This document shows positions 23,201-38,200 of a DNA stretch of 64,000 nucleotides, piece after piece. Origin of the DNA: Mercenaria mercenaria (taxonomy: Eukaryota; Mollusca; Bivalvia; Venerida; Veneridae); NCBI RefSeq assembly GCF_021730395.1, contig NC_069374.1, positions 60,470,501-60,534,500 of the forward strand, written 5' to 3'. A program made the position numbers and the translations under genes. Below the pieces are notes generated by a model. That model made no database searches and was not told where the DNA came from. It was given only the letters and a program-made list of their open reading frames with translations. Each line of letters begins with the position of its first letter. Position 1 is the first letter of the stretch.

Positions 23201-26200
23201 CTTCATGAAACTTTATAAAAATGTACATCACTACAGGACAGCATTGCATGTGCAATTTCCATCAGGATCACTTCAGTAACTAGAGTTATTGCCCTTTAAT
23301 TGTTTTTAAATCCATAAATTCTTACATAACAAGTAATCCATTGATAAATATTCATGAAATTTGACACAAGGTGTAAATCACCTTAGAGCAATGGTGCTTC
23401 CACATCTTTCATCAATTCTCAAGTTCTTGTTATTGATTCAAGATGCATATATTTCCACAAAACAATGTAACTGTTTGAGTGAATAGAATTTTTTCTACAA
23501 TGTAGGTTTTGATGAAACTTCTCACAGTTATAACAAGTCGAAAGATTTCCTGTGGCCAGAAGTTAGACAGTCCAGAAATTGTTGACAGTAACTTATGGTG
23601 AATAACGTACTTGTTTTGTTTTTATTATACCATTACGCTTTAATGTAAGAAATATTACTCCATTCTACATGAATTACAAGTAGATATATGAACTATGTAT
23701 TTCTTAATTCTGAAAGTTATTGTTTTGAGCAAAAATAACTATATTTCCCTTTCATGTATAACATTACTTTTAGCTCAACTGGTCACATTCCTTGACTATT
23801 GAAATACTTTACTAGAGCTTTCACAAATGTGATTCATGCCTTCACCAGGACTTGCTTGACAACACAGGACCATAATCTAGGAAATTGAAGAGCAATTAAC
23901 ATAAAAACCCTTATGCACAATATTGATCATTGCTGAAAGTTTGAATAAATTATATGAAATAATGAATGAGGAATTCAGGTCACAAACATTTCTCTATATA
24001 TCATATAGAGTGCTAGCTACATTGCAAAAACAGCGTTCCATAAATGCGATAAGCCAATCGCATATCGGTAAAAAGTCACGTGAAATCACCCCAGTCCCCA
24101 TGCGCTATACTACTTGTTGCATTCCAATATACCTGCGGCCTTCAGGCCGCAGGTAATAAAGATGTTGCATATTACTGTGAAATAATTTTTATTCGTGTAG
24201 GACGAACTTTCGCATATTTCATGCTAGAACGGATGCGTGAATTTAAGACTGCGCTGTTATTATTTTTCAATTTATTTTTTCATTTATAAATTGAAAATAT
24301 GCGAATTAAAGCCCGCACGAAACAGTCCTTTTTACGTTTGCGTGAAATTTCATGCCAGCGAATTTAAATAATTTCACAGTATTTTACATAGATTAAGTTT
24401 GACAATGTAGAGTTTTTTGTTATGTCAGTGAGTTAGTTTAGTCTTTCGATTTCATATATTTCCTAGAGGAAATTTACAAATTTTCTGCAAAATTATTCAG
24501 AATGTTAGAAAAATATTTCTATTAATAGATGTATGGTTTGCTGTTACAGATTGTGTGCTGGAAAAATGGCCTTACATCCAAAGGAGTGAAATTTGGAGAG
24601 TCATTTGCCATCTACTTAAGCCATCCTGGAATATGAAGAAATAAGACTGCATTGACAACATCCTGATCCTCATGTTCAGATCTTTTGTGATTTCTTGTGA
24701 AGGGTCTTTGATTTTTTATAAAAATAAAAAATATATTAATATAATATGATTTTTGCTTATTACTGAGTTTTTTTCCGTTTCAGCCAATTTCCACTGGTTG
24801 CCATGTATTTTCCTACCATTGCCAGCTATTTGGTGGCATTTAGTGGAAAATAGGACTGCCACCATAGTGGCATTTTGGTGAAATTTTGTCCGCTTACTGC
24901 CACCTGTTAGGTGGCGATTGGTGGAAGTAAGTGGCGTTTAGTGGAAAATAGATTTTACACCATAATGGTGGCATTTTAGTGGTAATTTGTCTAAATACTC
25001 CACTTACTGCCACCATGAAGGTGGCTATTGGTGTAATTAAATGGCAAACAAATTTTCCACCATAATGGTGGCATAATGGTGTAAAACTGTCTAAATACTC
25101 CACTTATTGCCACCTAAAGTTGTACACAAGTGGAAAGAGGTGGAATTTAGTGGAAAATGGGTTTACCACTGTCCTGTTCATTTTTTCACCATTTTGGTGG
25201 CATTTTAGGTGGCATTTTGGTGGAAAATTGTCTAAATACTCCACCATTGAAAAGGGTGGCATTATAGTGGCAATTCTAGGGACGGGCTGGCAAAAAAGTT
25301 AGTGTCGAACGCTGGATCCTAGATTAATAGGAAATACTGAGTTGTTTTTCTTATGGGCAATATCTCCATTCGTGTCAAACACTCAAAAGACCAAAATAGT
25401 GGAGGAAATTACCAAAATAGTGGAGGAAATTAGGCCTAAAAAAATAATTCTTTGTTTCCGGTAACATGCTTAAAAAAAACAAGAGACCTGTTAGACATGG
25501 CCAATCCCCCCGCCGGGCATATTATAATTGAAGGCTCAAGTTCCTGGCAAGTTAGTGTCTGAAAGTATTAATTTTGGGGAAAGCTTTGTAGAACCGTTTA
25601 GCTGTGGTCCACATCAGGGGTTTTAAAGATGTGGAAGAAAGAATAAGTCAGTGGTGAGGTGGTTTACTGCTAAATTTTATTAATTTTCATGAACAGTATA
25701 GCTTTGATGTTTTTCTATATGGCTACTGTAAAAAGAAGGAATGGAAAGCTAACAGGGAACAAGAGTGCCAGAATGTCACAATATACGCCTTCACAGCAAA
25801 TTTCTTTACCCTAGCAGCTATATTTGCAAATGGAATTTTAATTTTGTGGTTGTTTAGTAATCACTGTAAGTCTTTTGTTTTTCTAAGTCCACAAAAAAAC
25901 TCCTTACCAGGTAGAGATATCTTAAAATACACCTAAAATTGGAAAGTAACATCCATGTTGTACCACAGAAAAGTGGTCTTGTTTTTTCCTTATGGTCAAT
26001 TATAAAAATGTTACAATATAAGTCATTTATAGTAACAACTAAGAGAAGTAAATCTTAAAAAAAAAAAAATTGTAAGTCCACACAAAAATCTTCATCAGGC
26101 AGAGATTGGTCGAAATACACCTCAAAACTGGATGTAGCATGCATGTTGTACTACAGAAAAGTGGTCTCGATTTTTCCCTACGACTAGTAATGAAAAAGTT

Positions 26201-29200
26201 ACAATAAAAGCTATTTAAAGTAACAACAAAGGGAAGTAATTCTAAAGAAGGGAACTGCGTATGACACTTTGTCTTATGATGGTGTATAATTGTGCCAAGT
26301 TACATCAAAATCCCTCCATGCATGAAGAAGAAATGCTTCGGACAAAGTCATTCTTGTATCTGACCTTTGGCCTCTAAGTGTGACCTTGACCTTAGACCTA
26401 GGGACCTGGATCTTGCGCATGACACTCTGCCTCGTGGTGGTGAACATTTGTGCCAAGTTATATCAAAATCCCTCTATGCATGAAGAAGGAATGCTCCGGA
26501 CGAGGTTTTCATTCTTGTATCCTTTGACCTCTAAGTGTGACCTTGACCTTAGACCTAGGGACCTGGTTCTTGCGCATGACACTCCGCCTCATGATGGTGA
26601 ACATTTGTGCCAAGACATATCAAAATCCCTCAAGTTTCCCAAAAGAAAATATAATAAAGGGGAATAACTCAAAAAATAGGCAAGGCAGAGTTATTGTTCT
26701 TGCACACTGCAATTTCTCCCAATGTGTTCTGTCAGTGTATAAAGTTTGAAGAAAATCCCTCCAGTACTTTTGGAGTTATGCTCCGGACAAATTTTTTAAG
26801 AAAATAAGATAAAGGGGAATAACTCAAAAAATAGGCAAGGTAGAGTTATTGTTCTTGCACACTGCACTTCCTCCCAATGTGTTCTATCAGTGTATGAAGT
26901 TTGAAGAAAATCCCTCCAGTACTTTTGGAGTTATGCTCCGGACATTTTTTTTAAAGAAAATAAGATAAAGGGGAATAACTCAAAAAATAGGCAAGGTAGA
27001 GTTATTGTTCTTGCACACTGCACTTCCTCCCAATGTGTTCTATCAGTGTATGAAGTTTGAAGAAAATCCCTCCAGTACTTTTGGAGTTATGCTCTGGACA
27101 AAGATTGTTGCGGACGGACGGACGCACGCACGGACAGAGCATTTCTCATATCCCCTTCGCCTTTGGCGGGGGATAAATTAGGGTAGGTAGGTCAGAATTT
27201 TTTTGGGGGGGGATTTTTTTTTATTAAGGGAGACTTTTCAGAAATTGTTTTTGTGTCAAAAAATGAATACAAACAAGGGGGTTACGCCTTTAGAGCATCA
27301 GTAAGTTGATTAAAATTTTCTAATATCAATGAGCATGTTTAAAGCATAAAAAGTGCAGTTTTGCAACTTTTTGTCAAAAAGTTGAAAAAAATATTCTCCA
27401 AGGCCATAAAAACATTTAGGGTTGGGCCAAAAATTTAGTGTAAGTAGGGATACCGGAAACAAATAAAAAATTTTAGGCCTTTTCATTGCTACCGACGCTT
27501 TACAGTAACATGCTATAAGTTTAAATGCAGATTATGTCAAGAACTGGCCATAAATTCAAATAAAACTTGCATGACTTTGTATCAAAAGTGGATTCAATCC
27601 CTCATTAATTAACGTAAAAGTTATCAAATAATTTCCAAAATTAAGAATTTTCTAGTGATTTAAACCTATGTAATGTACTGTACACGATTAACATTTACAG
27701 TGTCTACACGCAATATGCGCTAGCAATAAAACCAATAACTTTACATGACTGTTAACTGTGATATATCCTCCCGCACTTCTGGAAAGTTGGGAAAAATGGC
27801 TGGACATTCGGTCCGGCAATGTCTAGAAATCTGCCAGACCAAAAAAACAATCAACCGGACTGAAAATGAACTTGTAATGCAGAACCAAACAAGCCTCAGC
27901 AAACTACCAAGTTAAGTTAACATGCAGTTTTACATGCTTGGCACAAATCTTCGCCATTTATGGTTTATATTAAGATAGAAGTTTTGCCGCCACAAATATA
28001 AAACAATCTGAACATTGAATTTTTTAGACTAGTAAAGTTGTGTGTGTATTGATCAGTTTATTTTTAAAACCCGTTATAGGCTCTAAAATTCATGCTCATG
28101 TAGCATGTTCTTCCATCAGAAACTTGTGTCATTTACATTTTAAAATGCCTTGGAAAATATTAGTCATGAACCCACTGAAAAATTGATTAAATACCTATTT
28201 TAAATTTTTGCATCAAAAATGACTTATTTCAAAAGGCAATTACATAATGGGTAATACTGTGAGCCCAAATTTCAAATAAAAAGCACCCTGTGCATATTTC
28301 GACTGTTGTAACGAGTGAACAAGAAGTCAATCTTGATAGAAATTTGCTTTATGGAAATAGAATATGCAAACATAAACATTTAATGACTTTCCAAACAGAG
28401 GGCTCGAATCGATGAGAAAGTTTTAAAATGATGTGGAGTTTCACCTCCTTCAGTCTCGTGCAAAAAAGTACATATAAAAGATGATAACATTGTAATTCTT
28501 ATTGCCCACTGTTAAATGCAAATATTTTTGTAACAAAAACAAAACTTATTTAATTGATACAGGTTTACAAAAATTTGCACACCTCTAAAAGATTTAAGCG
28601 GCTCGAATCAAGGAGAAAGCAGCATACAGGTGTCATGGTAGGTTTAACATAATTATCATTTTTTAACTTTTGTTTATTTTGGGCCTTTTAAATCATTGTT
28701 TATGTTTTCCTAGTGAACAACAATCACACTAGGGAACAAGAGCGCCGCCAAGCGGGGCAATATACGCCCGAAGGCTTACATCATAGGATGGGAGCAAAAT
28801 TTTAAGAACTTGACTGTTGTAGCCCCAAAGGACTGGAACAACAAAAGGATAACTTCAAAAAAACAAATCTAAGTCCACAAAAAAAATATTCAAAGTCTAC
28901 AAAAAAAATCCTTATCAGGTACAGGTATGTAAAAATACACCTTAAAATTGGAGGTACCATCCATGTTGTACCACAGAAAAGTGGTCTCGGTTTTTCCCTA
29001 TGGCCAATAATAAAAAAGTTTCAAAATAAGCTATTTATAGTAACATAAAAGGGAAGTAATTCAAAAAAAAATTATTGTAAGTACAAAAAAAAGATCTGCC
29101 AAATAAAAACAAGAGCACTGCAATGCAGAGCAATATACACAAAGCAGTCATATATGACCTTTGACCCTTAACCCTTTACTCCATAGAATGATACGCTTTT

Positions 29201-32200
29201 TACCACCTCTATCCATTCCCTGATAGATACCCTTTTTACCACCTCTATCCATTCCCTGATAGATACTCTTTTTGACGCCTTCAAGTTTAAAAGCAAATTA
29301 TGAATAAAGTACAACATCAAGGAATCCCACAAAAGCATTTTTGTAAAGTTTAAACCATGTATAAATGATATCTGTCAAAAAAATATATGGTTTATATTTG
29401 ATTTTTAATGGTAATTTAAACCTGAAATGAGGTAGTGTATTTATGGAAAATTATTGTGAGGAAAGTTTCATCTTGAGCTAAAATTAGCCTGATCAAGGCT
29501 AATTATACCCCCAAGTTTATCTTTACAAATTATGAATTTGTGTAGTACTTATTTGTACAAATTGTGAATTTGTGCAAGCTAAAAATAGTACTGTAATTTT
29601 TTTTTAGGTTTCTGCAGTTCCCAGGTGATTTAGAAAGCGAACTTTTTTTTCAATGGATTTATATAAAAAATATACACTTTATGATGGATTAAAAAAGTAA
29701 CTGTTGCAAATACATAGTGGTCTGATTTACCCTGAAGACAAATTAACAGCTAATTACCTGCTGCACTAAGGAATTTTATGACATATGTCTGTATATTACC
29801 TATCAGTGTGGGGTATGGTTGATTGGGGTGATCTTTGGATAATTGGCGTGTGCTATGGATAATTGTAGGCAACTTTGATGTTAATCCAATTAAGAAATTT
29901 TACTGATAAGTGTTTTTATAAGCTGATAAAATTGCTTTTGATCAATTATTCTTATAAAAACATTATGTAACTAATATACCAGGGGAAAAATGCAGAAATA
30001 AATAAGTACCATCAATAGAAAAGTAGCTAAAATTATTATAGAAAAGTAAACTAATGGGTTTAAAGCTCTGTATGTCAAGAAATATTTATCACACTTTTAT
30101 GTAAAATGTACCATTAGAAAGAAAATTTAATTGTGAAAAAACTTTATGTTGGTTACTAAGTGTTTAAAACAATATTAAATATAGTAATATTGAATTGAAT
30201 AACACAGGTATAAATTCTGCATTTTTTCCCCAATATCCTGTATGGAGATAGTGTACTGATTATCAGTAAAGCTGTATGGATATGATAAGCCTAATTAGGC
30301 TAAATGTATATGGAGTAAAGGGTTAAGTGTGACCTTGACCTTGAAGCGAGTCATCCGGAAGATGCGCTCTGCATATCGTCTTGATGTGGTGAACATTTGT
30401 GTCAAGTTTCTTTGAAATCCTTCAAGGGGTTCAAGAGTTACAGAGCGGACAAGAAACAAAGTGATATGACCTTTGACTCCTAAGTGTGACCTTGACCTTG
30501 AAGCAAGACATCCAAAACATGCGCTCTGCACATCGTCTCGGTGTGGTGAACATTTGTGTAAAGTTTCCTTGAAATCCTTCAAGGGGTTCAAGAGTTACAG
30601 AGCGGACACGAAATTGCTAACGGACAGACAGACGGACACCAGCGTCATAACATAACAAGTCCCTTCGGGCGTATAAAAAATGTGTATGTAAAACGATAAA
30701 TCATGAAGTTTAAATCGCGTCTAGTTCCACCTCAGTTTTGATCCTATAAACATGATAAACTACTTGAGACGTAGAGGCAGACATACGGTAAATGTGAGTC
30801 TGTGTAATAAAGTCAGGCTTGCAGTCGAGACTAGTACTCTGTAATCAGAAGCTTTTATCAAATTCTTGTTTTTCTAGGGACTGATGAATTAAAATTATAA
30901 CAAAGAGCTATAATAATAAATAGATCAGCAACTTGAAAGGCATATAGAGCAAATCTCGCAATAAAAAACGTGACAACTGAATGAGATCTTGTTTACCGGA
31001 AGTGATGCATTCTCCATGCGCCATTTTGTATGCGAAAGCAATTATTCATCGGTAAATTAATTATTACCGCAGTGCTAGCCCTGGCCATTATAAATAAAAA
31101 GCCACATTTTTTTCAGGGAAAAAAATAATAGACAAACTTGGCGCGCGCGTAATTCACATGCGCTTTCACATTTCAATGAAAAACATAAAACAGGGTATTT
31201 ATAACAATTTTTTTTCATGAAACACTTAAACTCATTTTATTTTTCAATTATCATTTTACATGTTTATCATAGGCTTTGAATAATCATACATTTATGCATA
31301 TCTTCAGTTGTTTGTATTCAGATGTCACTGAAAATACCATTTTAGTATGTGACATGACCCATTGTGAATTCTTGTCAAGAATGATCATTACTTTTTGTGA
31401 CGAAAGTCAGGGCTTAAGCTAGGCTAAGATTTTAGGGAGAAGTCACTTCTCTCTCAGCTTAAGATCAGGGAGAAGGGGGGAGATTTTAGGGAGAAGTGAC
31501 AAGATTTTAGGGAAAATGTGGAAATATTTTAACGCCATGACATGCAAGTTGAAAAAGGAACTAAATATGCTTAACATAATGTTACTAATTTTAGTATTTC
31601 CTGTCTTTGGTTAAGTCTATTGATTTAAAAGTAAATAACAAATTCACTCAAAATGTCAGTGATTCTGTTTTCTTATCCTTGTAAACCTTGTGAATCTGTG
31701 ATTAAACTGCAAATTAAAGTGTGTTTTTTTTCACTCTTGCAGTGATTGCCCAAACTAAGAAAACCCTTTGAATATAAATACAATTTAAAAAAGTTAATTC
31801 CATATCAGCAAAAAATAAATCAACTCCCAGTGCTATAATGCACTCAAAGTCACAGTCACTTTAAATAACAAGTGTGTATTGATGCTTGTTCTGAATTAAA
31901 TACATGTCAATAGCAGTGACATCACTATGACATCACATGGAATACACGTCTTCTTTGATCTGCTGGTGTCGGCACACATTAAAAGAAACAGTTGTCAAAC
32001 AGGTTAAACCCAGTTTCTGATGGCAGGTGTCAAAAATTTCGGTAAATTTAAATCACAGAAAGTCAGTGTCAGTGATAATATATGTTTCTAAAGTCTCGGT
32101 TTTGAAAAATACAAGTAAAATTAAGTGGATTTAAGGAAATTACTGACCCAGTCAAGTTAAGATACTTTCTAAAGGTAAAAAAGAATGTGTAAGCTAATGT

Positions 32201-35200
32201 AATGTAAATCCCTACTGTTAATTTGTGCTTGTCTGCGGACAGACGGAATGCAAAAACGCACTTGTTGCTCACTGTCTAAAAGTCTCGAGTCGGACACAGG
32301 AATCTGAAGGAATTATGTTTAATTAATTTGTTTGTTTGGTAATTAATGGCGATTAAATCATCAAGGATAAAGTGATGATAATTGTTGCTTTAAACTTCTG
32401 TACAATCAATAGTGCACACATGATGCGGATCAATTAGTGAAGTATACTTCGTATGCATGTTGGCGATAAACAAATCCATTTAGCGCGTCACCGTTTAGAA
32501 GGGGTAATTATTAATGATTTCCCGATTGTCACCGACAATCGAATAATCGTCGTTAATTTTTCCATGTCGGCGACATTCGATTGTGTGAGATGCAATCGAT
32601 TGTCGGGTAATAATAGAGCTATTTTCCATGTATTAATTTACTTAACCTGCTGAATAAGGCTAAACGTATTCAGGACCCAATTCCGACGACGGGAGTTGTT
32701 CCGCCATTTTACCAAAATTTTTGGTCAAGGAAGAGCACTTGTTTGCATTGAAATACCGGTAACTTGGAAAATTTTCTGTTCCTGTAAGTTCTGATAGTAT
32801 GTGAAGTATGTGAAGCAATTGTTTACAAACAAAAAAGTGAGAAAAATCCGAGGGGAAACATAATTATATTCTTGTTTAAATGGATTTGTCACATACACAA
32901 AAGATAGTTAAAATCAACTATCTGACTGATCGTAAGATGCTATCATTCTGTCAATTGCGTATATGAAACAATCATGAATTTATTACAATCATAATTTCTC
33001 AAACAATTATACAAACAAATATTAATTTCAGTTTCAATCATAATCTGTTCAATCTGCTCAGGCAGGAAGGTCTAATATGTATCAGTTGTTCCAGGCTCAG
33101 AGGATAAAACTACACTGATATTTCACAAGTAAAATAAACCTGTCAAAATATTACACAAACAAAATTTTCTTACCCTAAAAACTTATAAAAGTTAAAACAT
33201 CCTATTAATCCAATAACCCTAACTGGCGAAAGAAATTCATAAGATTTGTAATATTTGCAATACACAGTGTGACATCACACCCAGATGTAACCACTTCTAC
33301 CTGTCAATCAAAATTCTTAAACTTCAAACAGAGTACCGCTTTGATCTTTGACATGAATGTACTGCTGATATGATGCACTATCCTTTAGATATCTCAGTAG
33401 GTCTCGTAGACTGTTGATTTTAAAAAGCAGAAATATAATTCCTGGAGATATATGTGCCAACAGCTAGTGTTTTTTTTGTTTTTTTTTTTTCATTTTACTG
33501 TAAATATGTGTGTGTGTGTGTGTGTGTACAAACAATTGGGAGGAAATAGAAAATATTTTATTTTGGAGAAAGCTCCTTTTCAAGATTTTTTTTTTAGATA
33601 TTTTGTTGATTTTGGCTATTTTCAAGTGGAAAAAGCTCTTAAACAAGAATGGTGACCAATGTATTTTATGTCATATTTCAATTTTAATTATTATCGGGAG
33701 ATAATAACATCAATACACCAAGGTTGGAGAAAATTGTTAGTTTGAAACGTGACAATACAATTTTACAGACAATTATTGATTCTTGTTGTTTTGAATGTTA
33801 CTCTTGTCATTACATGTACATTTTGTATACATTTCAACTGAAATAAATTAAAGGACAATATAATGTCATATTACTGTTCTTGACTGTAGCCGGTGGTGAA
33901 ACCAATTAACATTACCATGTATAAATATATGAGTGTTTTGATTAATAATCAATCGATTGTACCCTTCCGATTCGATTTGATAATCGATAGCACTTTGGGT
34001 CCGATTATGAAACACTAGTAATTATGTCTCTGGGCATATACGCTTCCTGCTTCCTACTTCGCACGTTTTTGTCGATAAATCTACGCATGTTCCAACAGTT
34101 TAAGGACAATTTTTTGCAATATTTTTTGTAGCAATTTTATTAATTAATCGCCATTTTCTATTGCCAAAAAGTGCGTTTTAATCCACACTTCAATAAACTA
34201 ATCGCCATTTGGCGATAATGTCGATTGGCAGCGCGAGCACTGTCACCGTATGACCACGCTTCTTAAAATTTGATGGTAAGAAACGTGTACTCTGTGTCTT
34301 AAGACTATTTCACATTAAGCTAGTGTTGTTTTAGATTAGAAGCTAACATGTATTTTAAAAATGTAGTTTTAAAGGTACAAATTGTACCTCCATGCTCGCC
34401 GATGTTTGTTTTACTAAGATAACGCCGATTCACGCTCTGACACAAGATTACAGCCAGTTGCCATTCTGTGTATTTTATACTTCTTTGATTATAAACGTTA
34501 TAACTTATAAATGTTTTCTTTAGTATTTAAGACATGGATTGTGCTCGTGAATTGTTGGATTCGTTTTATTTCTTGAGTAAATAAATGTGACTACTGGAAA
34601 TCAGTTAAAATGCCTTTAGCCTGAGTGGGAGCTAATAATTTGTAAATAAAATATTTACAAAAAAACATTATAACGGCAACTTAATGACAACTACTCACAA
34701 CTCTTACCAGCAATTACCTTATACACAAGTAATACAGTATATAATAGGGTCTCCAAAGTAGCATATGTATATTGATTACCAGACCTCTAGACTCCACTTC
34801 TAGAGGTACGGTTACTCGACCCGGGTGTCAGACGTTTCACCCCCAAGACTGTTCCTCCCAGGACTTTTCCTCCCAAGACTTTTCACCCCCAATTTGGGGG
34901 TGAAAAGTCTGATGTTTTATAGCATATGAAGACTTTTCACCCCCAATTTATTTTTATTATTAAATATGATTATAATGTTTTTTTTGTGGGGAGGGGGTTG
35001 TATAGTTATGAATAATTTCATATGTATTATAATAAGGTTAATACATTAAAAAAAAATTTATGTTTGTTAGTAAGGATGACCATAAACTTTAAACATAAGT
35101 TATTTACAAGGTTATCTTTTAATCCATTTGTTTGTTCAATGATTGAGAATGTGACTTTGATGATTAAAGGTACTTTTGATAATAGTTACAAAACTTAAAA

Positions 35201-38200
35201 AATATTTTGATCCCTTTGTTTGATGTTTAGTGATTGAAAAAAATAAAAGTACATTTGATAATAATAACTACAAAGTAAAATATTTTATTGATGTTAAAAT
35301 TAGCCTTGTTGTTCAAGGTTTGAACGTTTGCTATCAATTAACAATGTTGTAACATAAAAAAAATACATTGCTAAAAGCCGCTATCAAATAATTTACATCA
35401 TAGTATAGAAATATATAAATATTTGCAAATTTTGTACAATAAATTATCAGTGGTAAAAAATAAGATTGAATAAAAAATTGACCCATTTGTCAAATAAATA
35501 ATAACAAATTCTCGATTATCAAATAAATCGAAATGAGGGAAATAGAATTAATTTTACAAGCATGCATACTAAGTATAACAGAATAAGGAAAAAAAAAAGG
35601 GATAAATAATTAGTATTATATGGTAAGCTACTGGTTCGAATAATTTGAATAAAAACTCACTACAAAAAAGAATTTATCATATGCTGCGTAACGATGCAAA
35701 CAATTACATTACTGTACATATAATAATTCAAACTGGGCGTTTTAAATAAAAATGCTGTTAAAAAACCTGGGATTGTCGGATATATGGATAAGTCAATCAA
35801 GATAGTAACAGTAAATCTTTATCTACAGAGAATATTGGACAATTATTATCAAACTTGATATGCTAACATTAACAATTCTCAACGTTACTCTCTTACAGTA
35901 GATTTAAACATTCCTTTAATCTTGAAAAATACTTAAATATAATTGAAGATAAAAAAATTCGAATTGCTCTTAGTAGATTTAGATTATCATAACATAATTT
36001 TGAAATAGAAAGAGGTAGATATAACAACACGGATCATAATGATATCAAATGAAAATTTTGTAATCTTAATTCTTTAGAAAATTAATATCACTTCAGGCCT
36101 TTTTTTATGCTGATTTTAGGGCCGAAATTCGGCCCCATTCCCCAATCTAAACAGTATACTTTTTTCCCCACCTTGGCCAAAAATTCCCCATGCAAAAAAA
36201 AAAATGAAATTAGTTTTGATTTTCAGTCCTGATTTTAACAACTTTTCAGCAAATATATTCCTCCAAACAATGATTTCGCGACGTAAATTTCCCCTCCAAA
36301 AGGGACCTGGTACCCTTCCCCAAATTTACAAAAAAAGGACTGCACTTTCTTCATGTATGTTCGCTGTATAAAGAATTACGCAGAAAATGTTTAAAACCAT
36401 ATTACTGTAGATGGCCCACTCTGTAATTCTGATGTCTACGGAAAATAGGAAGGAATTTCTGAATCTGTCAAAATCCATTTATTTTGCAAATAAACTTAGA
36501 CAAGATACTGAAAGTTAGTTTCATTTCTGAAGCAACATCATTTTTGAGTGATGAGTATAATTTTTTTTTATTATTTCCATAAGATCAGTCAAGGTTTAGA
36601 TTAATTAAAGTTTAATATACTACAGGTTAGCCAGTTAATCCATTTATATTTTAACACTTATTCCTGTCAATCAAAAGGTGTTGATTAAATCACAACACCT
36701 ATGAAGAGTTTAAAATATTGACTACTTCTGTCAATCAAAAGGTGTTGATTAAACACAACACATGCGAAGAGTTTAAAATATTGACCTACAATGAAATGAA
36801 CGACTTTCAAATTGTAATATTAGTTTATGTATTTATTATTTCAGTCTCATCAGCATACATAAATAACATCACAGTACATACATGTATTACATATAATAAC
36901 ATTAATTAACATATAGAATGCTGCCACTCAATACTGAGTTACCTGAGACTATTTATCTTGTTAAATATATAAATATATAAAAATATATCATAAAAATAAA
37001 TTCCACATCATATTGCTCTTATAAATACCCATATTACATGTTATCACAATTGGGCTATCATTATTATACTAAAGGATAAAAGTATACCCTCTAATTCTAA
37101 CCCCTAGTTAATATTTACATCTACTACTGTAATCTAAATCTACTCATATTTTTCATAATTATATTACATAATTAAAACTTAAATCCATTTGAATAACATA
37201 GAAAAAAAATATAATCATTTAGAAGTCTCAACAATCTGACATTTAAAAAGGTTAAGTTGACTACATGTATGTTACCATAACTTCAGTGTATATTTTATAG
37301 AATTATGGTCCAAAAAGTAACAAATTATCTTCATAAATGCCCTAACAACCTATACAAAATATACTGGTTCGAGTCGTAAATTCGGCCACTTTTTGTGGTT
37401 TTTCATAAATATTTCTTTCATTATACAACTGATTTGTACAAAATTTCTACCATATGTGCTTTAATACAAGCAACATTGATTGTTATCATTAACGGCCGTT
37501 AATAGTATGGTAAACAATAAAATAGCGCTTAAAATAACGGACGGGTTTAGCCTCCAAATTTTGCCTTCTAGAGGTTGTAAATATTCGGCCACTTTTTAAA
37601 CATAAAGTTGGTTATATTTTCAATATTGTCTAGGAAATAAATCAATGTTACAGACAAACTGTTCTATTTTCAACAAACTGCAATCAATTTTCAGTAGCAT
37701 ACCTCATGGGAAATATTTGCCATAAGAGATTTAAAAAGCGCCTGTCATCCTTCTCAAAGCAGCAAGACGTAGTTCAGTTTTTACGTCACTGTTTATCACA
37801 CATTCTAGCATAAAACTGCTGTTCTTGTCACTTTTCGGGGCTGTTTTAACAGGAGATTAAAGAGATTCGCGCGCACATGTGCTGTTATAACACCTTTTTA
37901 TATATGCGCATTCCGTGACAAAGCATAAACGTATTACAGCCCCGAAATGAATAATTCAAAAGGAAATGACGTCAACGTGAAAAAACAATGCAGACATGGA
38001 AATTCAATGACGTCGATGGACTATATATTCATTTACTTTGTTTTAAACGCGTTTTATGCTAGTTAGTGCATTTTCTTTTCGTGTTATAAAGTTTAGATTT
38101 GAACAAACCCTTTCTGGGCCTCAGCATAAACGAGCGCGTGCCATGACGTCACGCGACCCGCGAGACAAAATATTTGCTATTTAGAGTACACAACTTTAGG

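Larger units (their letters stand above)
18792..25315. mobile_element. large non-autonomous DNA element with 18-bp perfect terminal inverted repeats
   Basis: CCAGCGTTCGACACTAAC at 18792-18809 is perfectly inverted at 25298-25315. Near the right end is CTAGGGACGGGCTGGC, and CCCGTCCCTAGATTTGCCAC at about 20688-20707 is its inverted partner. Next to each inner boundary lies a dense cluster of GGTGGCA/TGCCACC motifs (20700-21020 and 24780-25285). Two readings are possible: one element of about 6.5 kb, or an inner element 20688-25278 inside an older one sharing ends. No transposase is recognisable. It lies in intron 1 of the TTC17-like gene and contains later insertions (19942-20320, 21060-21780, 24175-24379). 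Confidence 0.55.

Noticed and set aside
33452-33704. Three overlapping open frames on both strands
   Set aside because: They translate a (GT)n microsatellite and T-rich DNA.
32339-34240. Possible element with ATGGCGATTAA words inverted at both ends
   Set aside because: Similarity is limited to about 11 bases at each side and does not extend; no flanking duplication.
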